Position numbers and translations under genes: made by a program. The notes under the pieces were generated by a model. The model was not told where the DNA came from and ran no database searches. It saw only the letters and a list, made by a program, of their open reading frames with translations. From the NCBI GenBank assembly GCA_945897955.1, contig CAMDGQ010000019.1, positions 1 through 56,860 of the forward strand: 56,860 bases of DNA, written 5' to 3'. The DNA comes from Tepidiphilus sp. J10 (GTDB lineage Bacteria > Pseudomonadota > Gammaproteobacteria > Burkholderiales > Thiobacillaceae). Positions 1 through 7,462 of the stretch are shown here, one piece after another (the first letter of the stretch is position 1; each line of letters opens with the position of its first letter).

Positions 1-38
1 GATGCGCCGGAAAAATATTCCGTTGAGACGACCAAGGC

Positions 39-404
39 TCACTTGATCACCAGCTTGATTGTGCTCAGCAATTCATCGGCGGTGGCAGGCTTGACCAGCC
101 AGCCGGATGCGCCTGCCGCCTTGGCATCGGCCCGCTTGGCTTGCTGCGACTCGGTGGTCAGCAAAAGGATCGGCATGAAGCGGTAGTTGGGCATGAGCCG
201 AACCTGCTTGATCAGTTCGATGCCGTTCATGCCGGGCATGTTGAGATCGGTAATCAGCAGGTCGGGCTTCAACCCGGCCTTGAATTTGGTCATCGCTTCC
301 TCGGCGGAAGCGGCCTTTTCTACCTGGTAGCCAGCTTTGGACAGAATGCTGGAAGTGCTGATGAGGACGGTGGCGGAATCATCGACCAGAAATATGGTTT
401 TCAC
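39..404 (-). CDS. CheY-like single-domain response regulator
   Basis: A 121-residue stand-alone receiver domain that would relay phosphorylation from a histidine kinase to a protein target. The acidic pocket (D8, D9), the phospho-acceptor D53 in ITDLNMPG, the switch threonine T83/T84 and the invariant K105 in the KPA motif are all visible, and there is no output domain. The start is GTG at 404, preceded on the minus strand by AGAGGT five bases upstream. Nothing is recognisable in the 38 bases left of the stop. It resembles CheY, but without a neighbouring cheA the partner kinase is unknown. A candidate sigma-28 promoter lies about 110 bases upstream. Confidence 0.9.
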   Translation of the reverse strand: MKTIFLVDDSATVLISTSSILSKAGYQVEKAASAEEAMTKFKAGLKPDLLITDLNMPGMNGIELIKQVRLMPNYRFMPILLLTTESQQAKRADAKAAGASGWLVKPATADELLSTIKLVIK

Positions 405-509
405 TGCGACCTCTATCTGAGTTGAAATTTGGCGCTCGGCGCCGGTTCTGACAGGCTTGTCCGCGAAACGGGGCGCGCCATTTGTGCAAGAGGATTACAG
501 GTCATGGGA

Positions 510-536
510 GTTGCGACTGCTGAGGTTGCAACTTTA
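510..536 (-). promoter_or_regulatory. Candidate sigma-28 (FliA) promoter for the receiver gene
   Basis: On the minus strand, TAAAGTTG at 536-529 matches the FliA -35 consensus TAAAGTTT at 7 of 8 positions. Exactly 11 bases later comes GTCGCAAC at 517-510, a 4-of-8 match to GCCGATAA. The -35 and spacing are good, the -10 is poor. It would suit a chemotaxis or motility receiver but is only suggestive. Confidence 0.3.
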
Positions 537-680
537 TGAGAAGGAATAGTCAATTTGCTCGCACCTAGCGGCAGCACGACCAGAATCTTTAGAATTTTTG
601 TTGCGCTATCTATCGTACCGGAATGGCGCGGAAGTTCCGGGCAGCGGTTGATCGGCACGGATACGGCGGAAGCGGAATCC

Positions 681-759
681 GTGACATCGGGCCGCAAGCG
701 GCCCTCCTACCGCCGAGTGGTTGCGTAGCCCCCGTGGGAGGCCCGCTCGCGGGCCGAAG
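681..759. repeat. REP-like inverted pair (REPIN-type)
   Basis: Two GC-rich palindromes face each other. On the plus strand at 734-757, GTGGGAG leads into a GGCCCGC/GCGGGCC stem with loop TC. On the minus strand at 710-687, GTAGGAG leads into a GGGCCGC/GCGGCCC stem with a two-base loop. Both begin with a GTRG tetranucleotide and end in the same CGA-type tail, as GTAG-class bacterial REP sequences do. About 23 bases separate them. I found no further copy in this window, so family membership rests on architecture alone. Confidence 0.5.
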
Positions 760-776
760 CGCGCCAGTCCGGCGCG
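760..776 (-). terminator. GC hairpin after frdB, possible terminator
   Basis: CGCGCC (760-765) and GGCGCG (771-776) form a 6-bp stem with a 5-base loop, starting about ten bases beyond the frdB stop on the minus strand. There is no following T-tract, so intrinsic termination is doubtful. It could protect the 3' end of the mRNA instead. Confidence 0.3.
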
Positions 777-786
777 ATCGTTCGAT

Positions 787-1524
787 TCAGCCGAGCAACC
801 CCTGCCGCGCCATACCGCGCCGCAGATAGGCGATCTGGGTTTGCAACGGCAATTGCTTCGGACAGACATCATGGCAGCCGAGCAGGCTCATGCAGCCAAA
901 TACGCCGGTGTCGTCACCAACCAGATCGAAGAAATCGGCGTCGTCGCGCGCGTCACGCGGGTCGAGCCTGAAACGGGCAATCTTGTTCATGCCGACCGCG
1001 CCGACGAAATCGGTCCGCATCTGCGCGGTGCCGCATCCGCTGATGCAGCAGCCGCATTCGATGCAGCGGTCGAGTTCGTAGATCGCCTCGGCCATGGCCG
1101 GCTCCATGCGCGCCTCCAGCGCATCGACATCGGGTTCTTCCTGCATATGCAGCCAGGCTTGCAGGCGTTCGCTCATGCCACGCATCCATTTGCCGGTATT
1201 CACCGACAGATCGGCGATAAGTTCGAAACCCGGCAACGGAAACAGGCGAATCTCGGCCGGCAGTTGCGCGGTCAATGTGCGGCAGGCGAGGCCGGGGCGG
1301 CCGTTGACGACCATGGCGCAGGAACCGCAGACTCCGGCGCGGCAGACGAAATCGAAGCTCAGGCTAGGGTCAAGCGTCTCGCGAATGCGGGTCAGCGCGA
1401 TGAACAGCGTCATGCCCGGGGTTTCTTCCAGTGAGTAGGCCACCACACGCGGCGGTGTGGCGCTATCGCGCGGGTTGTGGCGGAAGACGTTGAAAGTGAG
1501 GGTTCGGGCTGCGTTTGAGCTCAT
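787..1524 (-). CDS. frdB: Fumarate reductase iron-sulfur subunit
   Basis: Carries electrons between the haem/quinone subunit and the FAD subunit of a membrane-bound quinol:fumarate reductase (or succinate dehydrogenase). The 245-residue protein has the [2Fe-2S] ferredoxin motif CRAGVCGSC with a fourth Cys at the end of NGRPGLAC, then [11 protein letters not shown] and [12 protein letters not shown] for the [4Fe-4S] and [3Fe-4S] clusters. It is the last gene of frdCAB on the minus strand, and its ATG overlaps the frdA stop by four bases, so translation is probably coupled. Gene order and subunit types follow the Wolinella (class B) enzyme, not E. coli sdhCDAB. Sequence alone does not fix the physiological direction. 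Confidence 0.93.
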   Translation of the reverse strand: MSSNAARTLTFNVFRHNPRDSATPPRVVAYSLEETPGMTLFIALTRIRETLDPSLSFDFVCRAGVCGSCAMVVNGRPGLACRTLTAQLPAEIRLFPLPGFELIADLSVNTGKWMRGMSERLQAWLHMQEEPDVDALEARMEPAMAEAIYELDRCIECGCCISGCGTAQMRTDFVGAVGMNKIARFRLDPRDARDDADFFDLVGDDTGVFGCMSLLGCHDVCPKQLPLQTQIAYLRRGMARQGLLG

Positions 1525-3491
1525 GGTGTGTCATCCAGGCGCGCGTTTCGGGCGCGATAGCGCGCCGGCAACAACTGTTTGAACGGCATCAGGGCGGATT
1601 GGCGGGAATAACGATCCGGCTTGGCTGCCAGCATTTCATCGACCTCGGCCTGTCTGACCGCGCTGTCCGGGTGTTCAACAATGTTCTTGACGCCATAGCC
1701 TCGGAACCCGGGCGGCAATTCCATGTGCAGGACATCAAGGGCTTCGTAATCCAGGCTGGGCAGGTCGTCGCCCTCGCGCCAGAACGCCAGCGTGCGGTTC
1801 AGCCAGTCGCGGTCGTTGCGGGCGGGGAAATCCTCGCGGAAATGCGCGCCCCGGCTTTCGGTGCGGCGCTGCGCGCCCAGAGCGACGGTGAGGGCGATCT
1901 TGAGCATGCGCGGCAGGCGATATGCCAGAACCAGTTCCGGATTGGCGTCGAGGTTGCTGGCGCGCACGCCGACGTTGCGACTGCGCGCGAGCAGTTCCGC
2001 GAGTTCGACTACCGCGCTGTCGAGATCCTGGCCATTGCGGAACAGGCCGACCTTGTCGGTCATGATCTGTTCCATGCGGGCGCGCAACGCCACAGCGTTC
2101 TCGCTGCCCGGCTTGGCGACCAGCGCATTCAGGCCGGCGCGTTCGCGTTCGACGAATTCGCGCGCCAGCGCAGGCGACAAATCGCTCTGGCCGGCTTTTG
2201 AATAGCAGAAATCGGCGACATATTCGCCGACCAGCATGCCGGCGACGACGGTCTCGGCAACCGAATTGCCGCCCAGGCGGTTGAAGCCGTGCATGTCCCA
2301 GCAGGCCGCCTCGCCGCAGGAAAACAGACCGTGCAGCCAGGGCGATTCGCCGCGATGGTCGGTGCGCACGCCGCCCATTGAGTAATGCTGCGTCGGCCGT
2401 ACCGGAATCGGGTCTTTAACCGGGTCGATGCCGAGGAAGTAACGGCAGATGTCCTTCACTTCGCGCAGGTTCTTGTCGATGTGCGCCGCACCAAGATTGC
2501 TGATGTCCAGCCAGAGATGATCGCCATAGGCCGACTTGACGCCCTTGCCGGCGCGCATGTGTTCGGCCATGCGGCGCGACACCACGTCGCGCGAGGCGAG
2601 TTCCTTCTTCTCCGGCTCGTAGTCCGGCATGAAGCGGTGGCCGTCGTTGTCGAGCAGCAGGCCGCCGTCGCCGCGACAGCCTTCGGTGACCAGAATGCCG
2701 GCCGGCACGATGGCGGTGGGATGAAACTGCACCGCTTCCATGTTGCCCAGACGGGCGACGCCGGTTTCCAGCGCCAGTGCCGCGCCCATGCCTTCGTTGA
2801 TCAGCGCGTTGGTGGAGATGCCCCAGATGCGGCCATAACCGCCGGTCGCCAGCACCGTTGCGCTGGCCAGGTAGGCGCTGAGTTCGCCCGTGATCATGTC
2901 GCGCACCACGGCGCCCTGGCAGCGCAGACCGTCGTGGATCAGCGCCAGCGCTTCCATGCGTTCATGCACCGGGATGGATTCGGCGATGACCTGGTCGCTC
3001 ACCGTGTACAGCATGGCATGGCCGGTACCGTCCGAGGTGTAGCAGGTGCGCCATTTGCGCGTGCCGCCAAAGTCGCGCGCGGTAATCAGGCCATGCGCCG
3101 CCTCCTTTTCGGTCAGCGTGACGCGCTGGCCGTTGATCACCACTTCGCGGTCGCCGCGCTGCACGCGGCTCCAGGCCACGCCCCACGCCGCCAGTTCGCG
3201 CACCGCTTTCGGCGCCATGTGCGTGAACATGCGCGCGACGTGCTGATCGCAGCCCCAGTCGGAACCGCGCACGGTGTCCTCGAAATGCACGTCCTCGTTG
3301 TCGCCCTCGCCCTTGATGCCGTTGGCCAGGCTGGCCTGCATGCCGCCCTGTGCGGCAACCGAGTGCGAGCGCTTGGCCGGCACCAGCGAAAGAATCAGCG
3401 TTTCCAGCCCGCGCCGCTTGGCGCCGATGGCGGTGCGCAAACCGGCGAGACCGCCGCCGATCACCAGCACGTCGGTATGGATGATCTTCAT
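1521..3491 (-). CDS. frdA: Fumarate reductase flavoprotein subunit
   Basis: Catalytic FAD subunit interconverting fumarate and succinate. The start is the ATG at 3491 ([14 protein letters not shown]), which overlaps the frdC stop by four bases. The open frame runs further upstream to 3746, but that stretch is out-of-frame frdC sequence. This gives 656 residues, the usual length for Wolinella-type FrdA. Visible are the N-terminal dinucleotide-binding VIGGGLAG, the covalent-FAD histidine H43 in [10 protein letters not shown], and active-site segments [19 protein letters not shown] and [10 protein letters not shown]. It forms a soluble domain with FrdB on the membrane anchor FrdC. Confidence 0.94.
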   Translation of the reverse strand: MKIIHTDVLVIGGGLAGLRTAIGAKRRGLETLILSLVPAKRSHSVAAQGGMQASLANGIKGEGDNEDVHFEDTVRGSDWGCDQHVARMFTHMAPKAVRELAAWGVAWSRVQRGDREVVINGQRVTLTEKEAAHGLITARDFGGTRKWRTCYTSDGTGHAMLYTVSDQVIAESIPVHERMEALALIHDGLRCQGAVVRDMITGELSAYLASATVLATGGYGRIWGISTNALINEGMGAALALETGVARLGNMEAVQFHPTAIVPAGILVTEGCRGDGGLLLDNDGHRFMPDYEPEKKELASRDVVSRRMAEHMRAGKGVKSAYGDHLWLDISNLGAAHIDKNLREVKDICRYFLGIDPVKDPIPVRPTQHYSMGGVRTDHRGESPWLHGLFSCGEAACWDMHGFNRLGGNSVAETVVAGMLVGEYVADFCYSKAGQSDLSPALAREFVERERAGLNALVAKPGSENAVALRARMEQIMTDKVGLFRNGQDLDSAVVELAELLARSRNVGVRASNLDANPELVLAYRLPRMLKIALTVALGAQRRTESRGAHFREDFPARNDRDWLNRTLAFWREGDDLPSLDYEALDVLHMELPPGFRGYGVKNIVEHPDSAVRQAEVDEMLAAKPDRYSRQSALMPFKQLLPARYRARNARLDDTP

Positions 3492-4216
3492 GGCGCGGCC
3501 CTCGACGAAAGCGGCATGTAAGGTTCGCCGACATGCGGCGCATGTTCGATGCCCAGCTTGATGTAGGCCGCCAGCGTGACCAGACCGAGCGCCAGGAAAA
3601 ACACGGTGAAGGCCCATTTCAGTCGTTTCAGTTTGCGCCGGGCGCTGGCGGGGTCGGAAAAATTGCCCCACTTCACCGCCAGGCGATACAACCCGATGCC
3701 GCCATGCAGTTCGACCAGGAACAGCAGCACCAGATAGAGCGGCCACATCATGCCGCTCCAGACCCGATCGGCCGATTCATACGGGCCGATCAACTCCGGG
3801 TGGGTCATCATCAGATAGAGATGCACCGGCGCCAGGAAGAACATGCCGAAGCCGGTGATGACCTGGACAAACCAGAGCGTGGTGTCTTCGTGCCGCAGCG
3901 AGCGCATGTGCGTCCAGTAAACGCGATGCTGCCGCCACTGCGCCGGAAATTTTCGCAGCGCCAGCCAGGCATGCAGGACAAACAACCCGAAGACGCCGGC
4001 GACGAACAGCGACACCAGCCAGGGCAGGCCGTAGCCAAAAAAGAAATAGCCTTCGAAAAAGCGCGCCACCGTCCACATGGCTTCTTCGCCGAGCAGGATG
4101 GAAGACACGAACAGCATGTGCAGCCACATGAACAAGCCGAGAAACAGGCCGCTGACGCTTTGCAGAAGGTCCAGCCGCGCGGGCCAGGGACCGGGTTTTT
4201 CCGATGCGGGGATCAT
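3488..4216 (-). CDS. frdC: Fumarate reductase di-haem cytochrome b subunit
   Basis: Single membrane anchor with five hydrophobic helices in 242 residues. It binds two b haems and oxidises menaquinol. Haem-ligand candidates H33, H82, H132 and H170 fall at a constant offset (11-12) from Wolinella H44, H93, H143 and H182. E55 matches the Glu essential for menaquinol oxidation (Wolinella E66), and E168 matches the 'E-pathway' proton-transfer Glu (E180). That set argues for a real class B quinol:fumarate reductase. It is the first gene of frdCAB. The numbering correspondence comes from my own alignment by eye. Confidence 0.92.
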   Translation of the reverse strand: MIPASEKPGPWPARLDLLQSVSGLFLGLFMWLHMLFVSSILLGEEAMWTVARFFEGYFFFGYGLPWLVSLFVAGVFGLFVLHAWLALRKFPAQWRQHRVYWTHMRSLRHEDTTLWFVQVITGFGMFFLAPVHLYLMMTHPELIGPYESADRVWSGMMWPLYLVLLFLVELHGGIGLYRLAVKWGNFSDPASARRKLKRLKWAFTVFFLALGLVTLAAYIKLGIEHAPHVGEPYMPLSSRAAP

Positions 4217-4247
4217 CTTCGATTAACGACAAAAAAGTCCGGATGCG

Positions 4248-4277
4248 ATCTTACGCCCCGCACGCGGGCTTCGACAA
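4248..4277 (-). promoter_or_regulatory. Candidate frdCAB promoter with palindromic spacer
   Basis: On the minus strand, TTGTCG (4277-4272) and TAAGAT (4253-4248) are separated by 18 bases, a plausible sigma-70 pair about 32 bases before the frdC start. The spacer contains the palindrome CCCGC-GT-GCGGG (4257-4268). The same hairpin could end transcription from the gene upstream. No FNR-type TTGAT-N4-ATCAA box was seen. Confidence 0.35.
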
Positions 4278-4303
4278 AGCGAAAACATGCTCCGCCACCC
4301 ACG

Positions 4304-4969
4304 TCACGGCACCTGGGCCACAAGTTGTCGCGCGGCCTCCTCGATGATGTTGCGGAAGGTGACCGGGCCTTCGCGAACGCCGTCATGCGCCATGGTCAGT
4401 TCGGTCGAACCTTCCCACGCAATCGAGCCGTCGCTGGCGTCCCAGATCTGGAGGTAAAGACGCACCACCGTGCTCTTGGTCTGCAGGATGCGAATTCCCA
4501 TGGTGCCCCAGCGGTCCTTCGATTCCTGGCGGAAACCGGCCAGCTTCAGTTGCGCCAGATAGCGGACGTCGGCGAGTTTGCCGACCTTGATCAGCACGTC
4601 GCGATCAAGCAATCCGGTCAGCCGGTAATCCTCCAGCATGCGCCGGTATTCGCCGGCCAGGCCGGCGCGGTTCACCGCAGTGAGGGTGACCGGCAGCGAG
4701 ACAATGCGCATCCCGGGGCGAGCCTTCTGCATGACATCGTGGAAGGACAGCGCCATGGACTGCTTGTCTTCCTCCTGGCCGGTGAAGGACGAGGGCGTGA
4801 GAAAGGCCAGACCGGACTGTTTGAAGTCATGCGCCGTCAGGTTGAGCGCCAGCACCTGCGTTGAAACCTGAACCTGCGGCGTCACACAGGCGGCCTGCGG
4901 CATCAGCAAGGTTGCCGCCAAAAGGGCGCGGCTGATTCCGCGCAGTAAATCGCTATCGTTTTGCCGCAT
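4304..4969 (-). CDS. Exported protein of unknown function, possible lipoprotein
   Basis: A 221-residue protein with a charged N terminus and hydrophobic stretch (residues 13-25) ending at C28 in MPQAAC. This looks like a lipoprotein signal, although Q at the -3 position is not canonical. The mature part is mixed alpha/beta with a segment (SKDRWGTMGIR...VRLYLQIWDASDG) typical of small envelope proteins that adopt a TolB-N-like or ABC-accessory fold. I do not recognise the family. The start at 4969 is chosen because GAGGAG lies nine bases upstream; the longer open frame to 5254 crosses the divergent gene. It stands alone between frdC and the divergent secreted protein. Confidence 0.7.
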   Translation of the reverse strand: MRQNDSDLLRGISRALLAATLLMPQAACVTPQVQVSTQVLALNLTAHDFKQSGLAFLTPSSFTGQEEDKQSMALSFHDVMQKARPGMRIVSLPVTLTAVNRAGLAGEYRRMLEDYRLTGLLDRDVLIKVGKLADVRYLAQLKLAGFRQESKDRWGTMGIRILQTKSTVVRLYLQIWDASDGSIAWEGSTELTMAHDGVREGPVTFRNIIEEAARQLVAQVP

Positions 4970-5171
4970 GGTTCGTGCTCCTCGCCCACAGCGTTCTGCG
5001 GTCGGCGCCGCGTCGAGGGCTACGCTCTCCAGGTTGATGGTTTCATGTTGAATATTAGCTTCTTGCCGAAAACTTGAACCCCGGGCAATCGGCTTCAAAC
5101 GCTGAACGACATCGCCAGAATCCGGCCAGTGTGGAAAACTGCGGTCAGCCACCCTGATGAAAGGAAACTCC
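4970..5171. other. Divergent intergenic region
   Basis: About 200 bases between the minus-strand exported protein and the plus-strand RDDR protein. It should contain both promoters. TAATAT on the minus strand (5057-5052) could be a -10 for the exported protein, but no -35 fits. Nothing firmer was seen. Confidence 0.4.
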
Positions 5172-5615
5172 ATGCAAGCCCTGCTCCTCGCTTCGGCCCT
5201 GTTCACTTTCGCCGTACCGTCGCTGGCCAGCGACGTTGACCTCAGCATCAGCATCGACCAACCCGGTTTCTATGGCCGCATCGACATCGGCGATGCGCCC
5301 AAGCCGCAAGTCATCTACAGGCAGCCGATCATCATCGAGCAGGCCCCTGCCGTGCGGCGTCCGATTTACCTGCGCGTGCCGCCCAAGCATGCCAAGAACT
5401 GGCGCAAATACTGTCGCAAGTACAACGCCTGCGGCGAGCAGGTCTATTTCGTACAGGACGACTGGTATCGCGATAAATATGTCCCGCATTACCGGGATCG
5501 CCATGGCGGACGCGATGATCGCCGGGATGACCGGCGTGATGACCGGCGCGACGATCGCCGAGGGAAAGGACATGGCGGCGATGATCGCGACGGCCATCGC
5601 GGCCGCGATCACTGA
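5172..5615 (+). CDS. Secreted protein with C-terminal RDDR repeats
   Basis: A 147-residue exported protein of unknown function. Residues 1-20 form a clear signal peptide ending SLAS. The mature N-terminal part (GRIDIGDAPKPQVIYRQP..., then VPPKHAKNWRKYCRKYNACG) resembles small conserved secreted proteins common in betaproteobacteria, including a two-cysteine segment. From about residue 114 it runs into four RDDR units (DNA 5511-5558, a 12-base near-tandem repeat) and a Gly/His/Asp/Arg tail (GKGHGGDDRDGHRG) that might bind metal or polyanions. ATG 5172 is preferred over 5157 because AAAGGAAA sits just upstream. Its 3' end overlaps the convergent recD by seven bases. Confidence 0.75.
   Translation: MQALLLASALFTFAVPSLASDVDLSISIDQPGFYGRIDIGDAPKPQVIYRQPIIIEQAPAVRRPIYLRVPPKHAKNWRKYCRKYNACGEQVYFVQDDWYRDKYVPHYRDRHGGRDDRRDDRRDDRRDDRRGKGHGGDDRDGHRGRDH
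5511..5558 (+). repeat. Four 12-bp in-frame repeats encoding RDDR
   Basis: Four consecutive 12-base units, each of the form CGN-GAY-GAY-CGN, encode RDDRRDDRRDDRRDDR. The units differ mainly at third positions, so the amino-acid repeat is retained while the DNA has diverged. Copy number may vary between strains. Confidence 0.8.
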
Positions 5616-7462
5616 CCTGCAGGGTCCGGCAATTCGCGCAGGCGCGCCGCAAGCCCGGAATGGCGACGTGTCGCGGTCTGGATTGCCCGCCCGAGTATCG
5701 CTTCCGATGCAACCAGAGCGACCTGCCGGCGCGCCCGCGTGATGGCGGTGTAAATCAGTTCGCGGGTGAGTCCGGGGTTGTGTTCCGCCGGCAGCATCAC
5801 CAGCACGCTATCGAATTCCGACCCCTGCGATTTGTGGACCGTCATGGCGAAGGCGGTCTCGTGCTCGGGCAGCCTGAGCGGCGCCACAGTGCGGAAGCTG
5901 GTTACCCGGTCAGGGAAATGCACCATCAGGGTGCCGGCGTCATCGGGCAGGACAATGCCGACGTCGCCGTTGAACAGTTTCAGCACATAGTCGTTGCGCA
6001 ACACCATGACCGGGCGGCCGGGATACCACTCGGAACGTTCTCCCGGGTCCAGCGGGTGTTCCAGGCTGCGCCGGAACCAGCCGCTGACCTGGCGATTGAG
6101 GGCTTCCACACCGCGCAAGCCGCCACGCACCGCGCAAAGCAGGCGGAAGCGGTCGAAGGCGCGGAACACGGCAACCCGATCCCTCAGGTCGCCACTCAGG
6201 GCCATCAGATAGCCGTTATAGCTGTCCTGGATGCGTTGTACGGCTGCTTCGCCCAGTTGCGTTTCGCCCTCCTCGATCCAGTGCAGCGACGACTCATCCG
6301 CCCCGGCACGCAAGCGGACGATGGCGGCAGCTGCGTCCCCGGCGTTGATCTCGCCCGCCAGGAGGCCAATGCCGGAATTGCTGGCAGATCGGAAGTTGCG
6401 GGTCAGCCAGACGGCGCAGTCCGCCAGGCCGCTGGCGGCCGGAGCCGAGGCAGGTACGATGGCCGCAGCCGTCAGGTCGCACAGGTCGGCGAGCCGGACC
6501 CGGAGAACTTCGCTTAGGGACGTGTCGCCACTCAACTCGGAGAAGACGGCGCCTGCTTCGACTGACGCGAGCTGGTTCTTGTCCCCCAGCAGGATGATGC
6601 GGGCGTGGTCCGGTACCGCCTCGAACAGCTTGGTGGCCATGGCCAGGTCCAGCATGGAGGCCTCATCCACCACCAGGGCGTCAATGGGGAGGCGGTTGCC
6701 GGCATGGTGGCGGAACTTCCCCGCCGCCGGGGTGACCTCGAGCAGGCGATGGATGGTGAAGGACTCCTTGGGTAGGCGCGCCTCGATCTCCGGCGGCAGT
6801 GGCAGGTTGGCGTCACGCTGGCGGATCGCCTCGGTCATGCGCGCCGCAGCCTTGCCGGTGGGGGCGGCCAGGGCGATGCGGCAATCCGGGTTCTGTTCCA
6901 GCAAGCAGGCAAGCAGTTTCACCACCGTGGTGGTCTTGCCGGTGCCGGGACCACCGCTGACGATGGTGAGCCCCCGGAGCAGGGCCATGGCGGCGGCCAA
7001 CTTCTGCCAGTCGGGGTCGTCGCCGTCCGCCTCGAACAAGGACTGCAGGCGCGCCTTCACCCCAGGGCCGAGGGCTTCGTCCCGTGTAGCGGCGCGCTGC
7101 ACCAGACTGGTGGCGAGACGGGTTTCGTAATCGAAATATCGGTGTAGATAGAGGCGGCCGTCATCATCCAGTATCAGCGGCATGCCGCCGCGCGCCTCAG
7201 GGGTGCCGGTGATGCCGGATTGCAGCAGCAGTTCGCGCAGGCGTTCCGGGGCGATTTCCCGTTCCAGGGAGTCGGCGACCTCATCCAGCAGCACGCAGAC
7301 ATGGCCGTCAGCCAGGGCCATGCTGACCAGCCTGGCAGCGCGGCCGGCGGCCCGGACGGAGGCCTCATCGGCACCAGTCTGGCGCGACCAGCGCTGCACC
7401 TGAGCCGCGAAGCCTTCGGCCAGGATCAGGGCGGGAGTGGTGTCAGAAGTCATGGAAGGCAT
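5609..7462 (-). CDS. recD: Exodeoxyribonuclease V alpha subunit
   Basis: The 5'-to-3' superfamily 1B helicase subunit of RecBCD, which processes double-strand breaks. The 617-residue protein has a Walker A loop SGGPGTGKTTT near residue 170, a DEASMLD box near 267 and the late motif MTVHKSQGSEFD, then the typical ELIYTAITRARR close to the C terminus. These fit RecD in motif order and size (E. coli 608). It overlaps the recB stop by 20 bases if ATG 7462 is used; ATG 7453 (MTSDTTPAL) is an alternative without a clear ribosome-binding site for either. It is third in the recC-recB-recD operon, and its stop overlaps the end of the convergent secreted-protein gene. Confidence 0.93.
   Translation of the reverse strand: MPSMTSDTTPALILAEGFAAQVQRWSRQTGADEASVRAAGRAARLVSMALADGHVCVLLDEVADSLEREIAPERLRELLLQSGITGTPEARGGMPLILDDDGRLYLHRYFDYETRLATSLVQRAATRDEALGPGVKARLQSLFEADGDDPDWQKLAAAMALLRGLTIVSGGPGTGKTTTVVKLLACLLEQNPDCRIALAAPTGKAAARMTEAIRQRDANLPLPPEIEARLPKESFTIHRLLEVTPAAGKFRHHAGNRLPIDALVVDEASMLDLAMATKLFEAVPDHARIILLGDKNQLASVEAGAVFSELSGDTSLSEVLRVRLADLCDLTAAAIVPASAPAASGLADCAVWLTRNFRSASNSGIGLLAGEINAGDAAAAIVRLRAGADESSLHWIEEGETQLGEAAVQRIQDSYNGYLMALSGDLRDRVAVFRAFDRFRLLCAVRGGLRGVEALNRQVSGWFRRSLEHPLDPGERSEWYPGRPVMVLRNDYVLKLFNGDVGIVLPDDAGTLMVHFPDRVTSFRTVAPLRLPEHETAFAMTVHKSQGSEFDSVLVMLPAEHNPGLTRELIYTAITRARRQVALVASEAILGRAIQTATRRHSGLAARLRELPDPAGQ

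Larger units (their letters stand above)
405..786. other. Intergenic region between frdB and the receiver gene
   Basis: This 382-base stretch has no convincing gene. The short frames across it have no ribosome-binding site and no recognisable product. It holds the candidate sigma-28 promoter near 510-536, the REP-like inverted pair at 681-759 and a GC-rich hairpin at 760-776 just after frdB. Nothing else is apparent. Confidence 0.7.

Noticed and set aside
681..776. Intrinsic terminator made of the REP-like palindromes
   Set aside because: No T-tract follows any of the stems on either strand.
721..1434. 237-codon plus-strand frame opposite frdB
   Set aside because: Antisense shadow over the REP-like region and frdB; no motif.
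3533..4864. 443-codon plus-strand frame opposite frdC and its neighbour
   Set aside because: It crosses two minus-strand genes and the intergenic promoter region; composition is His/Gln/Arg-rich as in shadow frames.
5511..5558. Short tandem repeats as a CRISPR array
   Set aside because: Units are 12 bases, contiguous, without spacers, and in frame with the secreted protein.
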